Positions 58,425 through 64,000 of a stretch of 64,000 bases of DNA are shown in pieces. The stretch comes from Acanthopleuribacter pedis. GTDB taxonomy: Bacteria; Acidobacteriota; Holophagae; Acanthopleuribacterales; Acanthopleuribacteraceae. Under the pieces are notes generated by a model. It made no database searches and had not been told where the DNA came from. It saw only the letters and a program-made list of their open reading frames with translations. Within the stretch, counting starts at the first letter, position 1; each line of letters starts with the position of its first letter. The DNA is taken from the NCBI RefSeq assembly GCF_017377855.1, contig NZ_JAFREP010000005.1, forward strand, positions 186,001-250,000. Reading direction: 5' to 3'. A program made the translations under genes and the position numbers.

Positions 58425-59293
58425 ATCTGACGACCTTGCAACTCTCGATCTTGTTGGCGCTTGCCCGCTACCGCTACCTGACCTGTTCCCAAGTGGTCTT
58501 GATGGAACTCGGCAGTTTGTCGGCGGTGAGGCGCGCGATGCGGGTGCTCAGCGCCATTCGGTTTCCCTCTCCGATCCTATTACGTCGCACGTTTCCACCG
58601 TCTGCTCGGCTGGGTCGGATTGAACACATGTACAGCCTCAGTGCCTACGGGATCATTTTTTTGACCGAACAGCTTCCGGGGTACGCCACTTCGCGGTCAC
58701 TTGCTCCTACTTGGGAGGTGTTCAAACTCGACTACGAACATCGCAAACTGACGGTTACCAGTCGCATCCTTTTGGAGAAGGCGCTCCGAGGTCAAGACGA
58801 ATACGACCTGCTGACGTGGGCCAACTACTTCGAGAAGTCGGACGAGGTGTATGGCGAGCCGGTTCAGCCCAGACGCAAGGCCGCGACAGAAGTGACACTT
58901 GCTTCTGGGAAACGGTGTATTCCTGACGGTGTTTTTGAACTCAGTGATCCACAGCAACGTGGACTGTATGTGGTGGAAGTAGAACTCAGCCGGAAATCGT
59001 CCCGCGTGCTCTCGAAGGTTCATCAGCACCAACAGGCACTGGCTGACGGCACGTTCTCGCGGGTTTTCGGGCTTGACGAGGACTACCATGCAGTGTTCCT
59101 GCTCCAACATCAGACAACGCTCAAGCGGCTGCTGGAACGTCTGGAAAAGAGTTCGTCGTTTACGCCGTTCCGCCAGCATATGCTCTTTACCACTTTGGCG
59201 GCCTTGGAGATACGTCCCTTGACGTGCTGGTTACGGGTGGGGTCCTCGGAGCCAGTTCATCTGGTCACGGGGAAGACGGTATCCGACAGGTGA
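58421..59293 (+). CDS. Replication-relaxation-like protein, module B
   Basis: 290 residues; ATG overlaps the ATPase stop (ATGA) and is preceded by a U/C-rich stretch (CTTTTTCTTTCTTTTGCCCT). The N-terminal winged helix is LQLSILLALARYRYLTCSQV, then LTVTSRILLEKALRGQDEYD and the acidic core RCIPDGVFELSD then LYVVEVELS. The arrangement matches 40018-40941 in module A (YCIPDVICEV). It probably acts with the ATPase on DNA. Identity with the module A copy appears low. Confidence 0.8.
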   Translation: MNLTTLQLSILLALARYRYLTCSQVVLMELGSLSAVRRAMRVLSAIRFPSPILLRRTFPPSARLGRIEHMYSLSAYGIIFLTEQLPGYATSRSLAPTWEVFKLDYEHRKLTVTSRILLEKALRGQDEYDLLTWANYFEKSDEVYGEPVQPRRKAATEVTLASGKRCIPDGVFELSDPQQRGLYVVEVELSRKSSRVLSKVHQHQQALADGTFSRVFGLDEDYHAVFLLQHQTTLKRLLERLEKSSSFTPFRQHMLFTTLAALEIRPLTCWLRVGSSEPVHLVTGKTVSDR

Positions 59294-59327
59294 ACCCGGT
59301 CCATTTTTGTTCTTTTTTTTGTTTCTC

Positions 59328-59867
59328 ATGTCTCAATTCGTGAAACCCGACGCCCACAAGGTGGTCTCCTCTGTGCCCCTGGATTGGTCAACCGTGGAGG
59401 GTATTGCTCGGACGTACCAACAAAGCCATCCCAATTTGGTTCCTGATATCCGATGTATCGAGCTGTCTGTACGCCAGGCTTTCCACCAGTTGCCGGTGTT
59501 GGTGGATTTGGTCGATTTTGATCCCTATCCCGACGTATGGGTGCTTCAGGCTGATGTCGTGAGTACCAACCGGCTTTCGATTACGACCCGGAATAATCAG
59601 GCCCTCCTGACCCCTGAGACCAATCTGCAATTTAGAGCGGTCCACGATTACGACCACCTTACTCAAGGACTCAATTTTTCGGTGTGGGGAGAAGTAAAAG
59701 CGGCCAAAGTCTGGTGCGCACGGGTAGAAGATGACACCATGCAGGCCTTTCTTTTCAGTGAAATTGTCGCTCAGGCCTGCGTGGCGGTGGTATCCGGCTC
59801 GTTTGCACCCCAAAAGTATGTGCGTTTCCCGAAACGGTTCCGGGATGAGGTGTTTCGGTCGGTGTGA
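59328..59867 (+). CDS. HDxDH-motif protein of module B
   Basis: 179 residues from ATG at 59328, after TTCTTTTTTTTGTTTCTC. The homology with the module A protein at 39344-39859 is clear in LQFRAVHDYDHLTQGLNFS, GEVKAAKVWCARV and FLFSEIVAQACV (FSEIVCQAAC there). The start shares MSQFVKP with another module B protein's MSQFCES. It has no membrane helix. Putative metal-dependent activity is a guess from the HDxDH and GE residues. Confidence 0.78.
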   Translation: MSQFVKPDAHKVVSSVPLDWSTVEGIARTYQQSHPNLVPDIRCIELSVRQAFHQLPVLVDLVDFDPYPDVWVLQADVVSTNRLSITTRNNQALLTPETNLQFRAVHDYDHLTQGLNFSVWGEVKAAKVWCARVEDDTMQAFLFSEIVAQACVAVVSGSFAPQKYVRFPKRFRDEVFRSV

Positions 59868-59905
59868 GACTTGTGTACGTTTTTGAAATTTTTTATTCGT
59901 TTCTT

Positions 59906-60316
59906 ATGTCTTCAAACCCTGAAATCAATCACGCCATTGGCATCCAAGCAGACCCTCTTTTGAGAACCTGGGAGGAAGACGGCTTTCGGCTGGAGGTATT
60001 TGATACCCACCAAACCAGGAATGGGAAGAACCGTCTGGCCTACCGGCTCTTTGATCGCCACTTTGACGAAATTCCCATTTTTGAAGGTGATGACTTTTGT
60101 GCGTCACCCCTTGATGCCATTGATTCTGAGGCGACCATCGCGGCCCTCCTGAATTTCCTCTCCCTGCGACCAGGTGATACCGACGAGACCTATTTTGACG
60201 ATTACAGTGCTCGGCAGCGCGAATGGTGTGACCTTCGTGCCGAAGCATTGGCCCAGCTCACTTTTGATCTCCGGTCTGCTCTCGATCAGGAACACGAGTT
60301 CAGTGACTCTGATTGA
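59906..60316 (+). CDS. Acidic hypothetical protein, module B
   Basis: 136 residues from ATG at 59906 after TTTTTTATTCGTTTCTT. Very acidic, with a beta-alpha pattern (FRLEVFDTHQTRNGKNRLAY, IFEGDDFCASPLDAIDSEAT, LSLRPGDTDETYFDDY). Such proteins recur on plasmids and integrative elements; no named family is claimed. It may be DNA-mimicking or a small regulator because of its charge, which is inference. Confidence 0.65.
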   Translation: MSSNPEINHAIGIQADPLLRTWEEDGFRLEVFDTHQTRNGKNRLAYRLFDRHFDEIPIFEGDDFCASPLDAIDSEATIAALLNFLSLRPGDTDETYFDDYSARQREWCDLRAEALAQLTFDLRSALDQEHEFSDSD

Positions 60317-60354
60317 GGGGTTCCGCTCCTATTTAGATCTTTTTTGTTTTTCCC

Positions 60355-60897
60355 ATGTCTCAATTTTGTGAATCCATTCCCGAAAGTTTTCGGCACTACA
60401 TCAGCGACAGCCTTGCCAGCCTTTCCTTTGAATTTGAGGGCCTGGTGGGTGATATCACCAGCAATGCCGAGCTTGAAAAGACGGCTCGCCGTCTTTGCCG
60501 CGATGTGGTTGAGCCCCATGATTTTGAGGAGGACCAATGGCCCGAAATCATCGAAGCTTTTGATGGTGAATTGCGCACCAAATTCGATGATTTTGGTCCT
60601 CAGTTCATCAGCGATAGTCTCCATGCTGCCGTACAGGAGGTTTTGAGTCACACGATGGAACATCAAGTATTCCGGTTCCTGGACCCGTTCTTGGAAGTCC
60701 TGGAAGAGGAAGGGGTTGATTTTGGCAACGTGTCTTCCTATTGCGGACTGCTCCTGGGCGATCCAACCAGGACCATCACTCGTGAGGACCTCGTTATTGA
60801 TGAATACGATGCTGAGCGGTGCGATCTGGAGGCGACCGTTTGGGCCATCAAGCACGAGGTATTTGATTGGACCTTGGAATTGCCAAGGGAATCGTAA
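60355..60897 (+). CDS. Acidic hypothetical protein, module B
   Basis: 180 residues, start ATG at 60355 after TCTTTTTTGTTTTTCCC. Strongly acidic and helical (SDSLASLSFEFEGLVGDITS, FLDPFLEVLEEEGVDFGN). No family recognised. About 100 non-coding bases follow, with a coding-like tail (TVTIPVVEAIAKALGR) in another frame, perhaps a remnant of a lost gene. Confidence 0.65.
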   Translation: MSQFCESIPESFRHYISDSLASLSFEFEGLVGDITSNAELEKTARRLCRDVVEPHDFEEDQWPEIIEAFDGELRTKFDDFGPQFISDSLHAAVQEVLSHTMEHQVFRFLDPFLEVLEEEGVDFGNVSSYCGLLLGDPTRTITREDLVIDEYDAERCDLEATVWAIKHEVFDWTLELPRES

Positions 60898-61001
60898 ACC
60901 GTTCAAAAGCCTGGGCTCCTGCGTATACCGTCACCATTCCCGTGGTTGAAGCCATCGCCAAAGCGCTGGGCCGATAAATTTTTCACTTTTTCTTTTTCAT
61001 C

Positions 61002-61520
61002 ATGAACTCCAATCCTGAATTTTCCCATCGGCTGTTAGAGGCTTCTGCGATGCCGGAATCACCTGATGTCCTGGCAAGGTACGCTCTGGAGATTTTCACC
61101 AAAATACTCATCCTAGAATTGGACGTAGACCCAACGGTGGGACAGCTTTCCGATCATCTCGACCTGCATGACGGTGAGGAATTAGAACGGGCATTCAAGT
61201 GCGCCGAAATCGCGCTTAATAACGATTTACTCCGAATGCATGGCCCTCAGACGTCGCGTATTCCTGGTCGGATCGTTGTTACCAGATCGGTTGGAGAGGC
61301 GGGCAATGTAGACGCCATCGTTGATGCGGTCAAAACGTTCGACAACTTTACCGAAGGGAATGATCCCCACCATCAACATGACTTTGGTGCTTTCGAGATT
61401 GATGGCGAAAGGTATTTTTTCAAGATCGATTATTACGACAAGGAGGTAACCTACGGCGTTGACCCAATGGAGGAGGAGCCCTTCCGCGTGATGACGATCA
61501 TGCGTGCAGATGAGTATTGA
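61002..61520 (+). CDS. DUF3768-family protein
   Basis: 172 residues, ATG at 61002 after ACTTTTTCTTTTTCATC. The second half matches DUF3768: IVVTRSVGEAGNVDAIVDAV, FDNFTEGNDPHHQHDFGAF, then FFKIDYYDKEVTYGVDP and VMTIMRADEY. The family is widespread on conjugative plasmids and integrative elements and has no assigned activity. The N-terminal 80 residues are helical. Confidence 0.8.
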   Translation: MNSNPEFSHRLLEASAMPESPDVLARYALEIFTKILILELDVDPTVGQLSDHLDLHDGEELERAFKCAEIALNNDLLRMHGPQTSRIPGRIVVTRSVGEAGNVDAIVDAVKTFDNFTEGNDPHHQHDFGAFEIDGERYFFKIDYYDKEVTYGVDPMEEEPFRVMTIMRADEY

Positions 61521-61542
61521 TTTGCTGCTTTGTAATTTTTTC

Positions 61543-61746
61543 ATGTCCCTTTCGGATTCAGACCAAACATCACCGGCAAGCGGGTCAAAACCTGAATTTG
61601 GCTGGCAGCGTCAAATGACCGTAAAGAAAGCAAGAGAGCTGTGGGGTCAAGGACACAGGCAGCTTACTGACAAGCAGCTTCAAGACATTATCGATCTGAT
61701 GTATTTTGTAAGTATTGGTGTGTATGAGAAGCGTATCAATCTTTGA
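61543..61746 (+). CDS. Small protein at the end of module B
   Basis: 67 residues from ATG at 61543 after GCTTTGTAATTTTTTC. Ser-rich start (MSLSDSDQTSPASGSKP), then a helical end (ARELWGQGHRQLTDKQLQDI). It overlaps the upstream region of the serine recombinase by reading frame. No family recognised. Confidence 0.55.
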   Translation: MSLSDSDQTSPASGSKPEFGWQRQMTVKKARELWGQGHRQLTDKQLQDIIDLMYFVSIGVYEKRINL

Positions 61747-61795
61747 CTTCCCGATGATTTGGGAGCAACATAGAGCCATCTTTTTCTTGAAAACA

Positions 61796-63652
61796 ATGAT
61801 GTTACCCCCTTTGCCAAGAGTCATAAATGAGCGAATTTCCTCAGGCCAACCGATAAAGGAAACCGGTTCTCTCAACAGGTTAGGGTCAAGCGGAATCCAA
61901 TTGGGAGTACTGCTGGTACGCGTGTCGGATGCTAAAGCAGCGGACTACACTGATAGCTGGGAGATCCAAGAAGACAATGGGCGTCGTTGGGCGAGCGATA
62001 ATAAGATCGAGTTAAAGAAGGTTTTTTACGAACCATACACCGCGAAAGAATGGGACCGCCCAGTCCTGGAGCAAATGTTTGCCTATCTGGAACAGAATCC
62101 AACGATAACAGTTTGCATTATCCCTCGCATTGATCGATTTACTCGTGGGGGGTCAGATTTCCATTTCTACTTCAAGAATCGGCTCAAACAGATGGGGGTC
62201 GAACTGCGAGATGTTCAAAATCGTATCCAGCCTGAACAGAATCTCTTGGCCCACACGGGATTTCAGTATGAATGGTCAGTCGTTTCTCCAAGCAGAAAAG
62301 GTGAAGCGGCCGAAGCAGAAGATGCACGGGATTATCGGGTACAGTTTCTGACCAAAACCATCAGTAAACAAATCAGATTGGCAAACAATGGGTACGCGGT
62401 GCGTCCTGCACCATTGGGAATGACCAATCAAAAAATTCGGGATGGAGAGGGGAAGAAGCGGTCTATTAGTGTTCCTGACCCGATAGAAGGCGCGTGGCTA
62501 CAAAAAATCTTTACCCTCCGAGCCGAGGGAGTTCTATCTGATCAGGAGATCTGTGATCAAGTAAATGCGATGGGTTTCAAAACCAGAGTCCAAGAAGTAC
62601 ATGAGCGTTTGACCAGAAAGGTTATAGGAACGAGAGGAGGAAACAAGTTAACCCCAAAACGACTCCAGCGACTTATTGCAAACCCCCGGTATTGCGGTGT
62701 AATTCTCGAAAAGTGGAACCAGGGACAGGCGGTATTTGCCTGTGGTACACCGCTGACTACGGTCGAAATATTCAACTTGGCTAACCGAGGAAAAGTCCAT
62801 GTTGCCATTAACGAAGACGGTACTCCATCCGTTTCTCACAACCGAAGTCCCTATCAATCTGATGTCAACAATCCTGACTTCCCATATCGTTTCGTTGTTC
62901 GTTGTCCAAAGTGCGGTGGCCCATTCAAAGGTTCCTTCGCTCGAGGACGGCATGGAAAACGTTATCCAGGTTATCATTGCAGCAAAGGTCATCGGTATTT
63001 ACGCCTGCCTCAAAGTAAGGTTCATAAAGAAGTAGAGTCTTTCTTCAAAGACACTCAGTTTTCTCTACAGATGCAAAATCTTTTTCGTGAAGTTGCGCTA
63101 GAAACTTGGGAACAAAAGCGCAAAGAGTATGTAGGAACCAGTGAGAATTTCACTCGAACTGTTGCTGAGATTAATCGAGAGCAAAGTTTGTTAGTTGACA
63201 AGATAATATCCACTGAAAACACGGTGGTCAAAAAGATACTTGAAGAAAAAATTGATGAACTGGAACAGCGAAAGAAAAAAGCGAGCAACATCAAAAAAGA
63301 AGCATCGGTTTCAAAGGAGGAGATCGAAGCCTATCTGTCAAGCATTGAGAAGATAATGAATAATCCAGAGAAAATGTTGGTCGAACCCTCAAATCAGCAG
63401 GTAATAAGGCGAATTTGGAGCATTGCCTTTGAAGAGTTGCCAACCTATGAGGAAATATGTGGTCGAACCCCGAAGTTATCGCTTGCTTTTGAGCTTTGCA
63501 GCGATTCTAAAAGGTCAAAAAATACGTTGGTAGCCCCTTTGAGAAAAAAGTGGAACCAATTTATCTCTCAAGTAAAGCAGTTTTTCTCTGGTGTTAAGGA
63601 GCCGTGTTCGGACTTTATAAGTTATCAAGACCGTAGCATACAACCATCTTGA
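61796..63652 (+). CDS. Large serine recombinase
   Basis: 618 residues from ATG at 61796; the true start is uncertain because several Met codons precede the domain. The resolvase domain begins with GVLLVRVSDAKAADYTDSWE, with the probable nucleophile Ser in RVS. The second catalytic motif is IIPRIDRFTRGGSDFHFY. A recombinase domain follows, then a zinc-ribbon (RCPKCGGPFKGSF, then YHCSKGH) and a long coiled coil (EINREQSLLVDKIISTENTV, EELEQRKKKASN-like region). These features match serine integrases that insert elements without host factors. Confidence 0.9.
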   Translation: MMLPPLPRVINERISSGQPIKETGSLNRLGSSGIQLGVLLVRVSDAKAADYTDSWEIQEDNGRRWASDNKIELKKVFYEPYTAKEWDRPVLEQMFAYLEQNPTITVCIIPRIDRFTRGGSDFHFYFKNRLKQMGVELRDVQNRIQPEQNLLAHTGFQYEWSVVSPSRKGEAAEAEDARDYRVQFLTKTISKQIRLANNGYAVRPAPLGMTNQKIRDGEGKKRSISVPDPIEGAWLQKIFTLRAEGVLSDQEICDQVNAMGFKTRVQEVHERLTRKVIGTRGGNKLTPKRLQRLIANPRYCGVILEKWNQGQAVFACGTPLTTVEIFNLANRGKVHVAINEDGTPSVSHNRSPYQSDVNNPDFPYRFVVRCPKCGGPFKGSFARGRHGKRYPGYHCSKGHRYLRLPQSKVHKEVESFFKDTQFSLQMQNLFREVALETWEQKRKEYVGTSENFTRTVAEINREQSLLVDKIISTENTVVKKILEEKIDELEQRKKKASNIKKEASVSKEEIEAYLSSIEKIMNNPEKMLVEPSNQQVIRRIWSIAFEELPTYEEICGRTPKLSLAFELCSDSKRSKNTLVAPLRKKWNQFISQVKQFFSGVKEPCSDFISYQDRSIQPS

Positions 63653-63702
63653 AAATCAAATGGTTGAAATAATCGGTCGTTTTTTAATTTAACTTATTTA
63701 AA

Positions 63703-64000
63703 ATGATTAATGACAACCAACCAAAAAGATCTACTTGCAAGAACCCAAATCACCCCAAGAAGGGTTCATCTATAAAGGTCGAGCCCATTCGAGAACGAAG
63801 CGCAATCAATGGGATTAAAAGCAACCTCAGTGGCAGCCCGCGAAACCTATTGCTGTTCACCTTGGGCATCAATACCGCGTTCCGTGCCAATGAGCTGCTT
63901 TTCATCAAGGCAGGGCAAGTCCGCTATTTGAAGCCAGGTGACGACCTTGAGATCAAGCTAAGCAAGACAAAGACATACCGGAGGGTGACCATCAACCAGG
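63703..64000 (+). CDS. Tyrosine recombinase, 3' truncated by the window
   Basis: The first 99 codons are present. They begin MINDNQPKRSTCKNPNHPKK and continue with IKVEPIRERSAINGIKSNL and FTLGINTAFRANELLFIKAG. This pattern (CxxxxHPKKGxxIKVEPIR ... TAFRANELL with the catalytic R) is that of a compact tyrosine recombinase family lacking a separate N-terminal domain, known from Deltaproteobacteria and similar genomes. The rest, including H-x-x-R and Tyr, is outside the window. Confidence 0.8.
   Translation, partial: MINDNQPKRSTCKNPNHPKKGSSIKVEPIRERSAINGIKSNLSGSPRNLLLFTLGINTAFRANELLFIKAGQVRYLKPGDDLEIKLSKTKTYRRVTINQ

Overview
The window reads as a Gram-negative bacterial chromosome. A short conserved core (the tail of a ClpX-like gene, engB, rho) is followed by a long accessory region of signalling genes, polymorphic toxins and stacked mobile elements. 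Three things hint at an Acidobacteriota (Acanthopleuribacter-like) genome: the sigma factor/Ser-Thr kinase pair, the large secreted beta-propeller and RHS proteins, and T6SS tips beside PP2C and kinase genes. That placement is inference; no rRNA or tRNA is visible to confirm it.

Layout. 1-2.2 kb: core genes. 2.3-3.3 kb: a GC-rich array of about 27 units of 33-36 bp. 3.5-4.9 kb: a P4-type tyrosine integrase behind two palindromes. 5.2-11 kb: an active-looking PP2C phosphatase, a TPR protein, a membrane protein, an orphan terminator that may end a small RNA, and a PP2C homologue that has lost its metal ligands. 11.4-23.1 kb: a three-gene secreted operon (beta-propeller/LRR protein, cohesin/dockerin-like protein, and an RHS-HINT-nuclease toxin carrying a dockerin-like pair), then immunity genes and a displaced, frameshifted toxin tip. 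23.6-27.5 kb: sigma factor plus kinase-TPR pair and two very small membrane or exported proteins. 28.3-35.8 kb: a T6SS cartridge (VgrG, Eag chaperone, PAAR-RHS effector, immunity). 35.8-38.1 kb: a divergent kinase and an unknown protein.

38.6-64 kb: two related mobile modules in opposite orientations. Module A (minus strand, 47.5 to 38.6 kb) has a membrane protein, a secreted VWA protein, a polytopic protein, a VirD4/TraG-type ATPase, a replication-relaxation-like protein, an HDxDH protein and an AlpA-like HTH protein. Module B (plus strand, 55.6 to 61.7 kb) repeats the ATPase / relaxation / HDxDH core in the same order with no obvious sequence duplication. Module B genes begin after U/C-rich leaders with no Shine-Dalgarno sequence, whereas module A genes have clear AAGGAG sites. 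Both modules carry 12-bp tandem repeats. Tyrosine (53.0 and 63.7 kb) and serine (61.8 kb) recombinases sit around module B.

Between the modules lies an AT-rich three-gene cassette (47.8-51.5 kb). Its last protein appears to join an ASCH/PUA-like N-terminus to a DUF4365 nuclease-like C-terminus. In my view it is the best candidate here for an undescribed defence system. The duplicated ATPase core and the leaderless-SD operon are the next most interesting observations.
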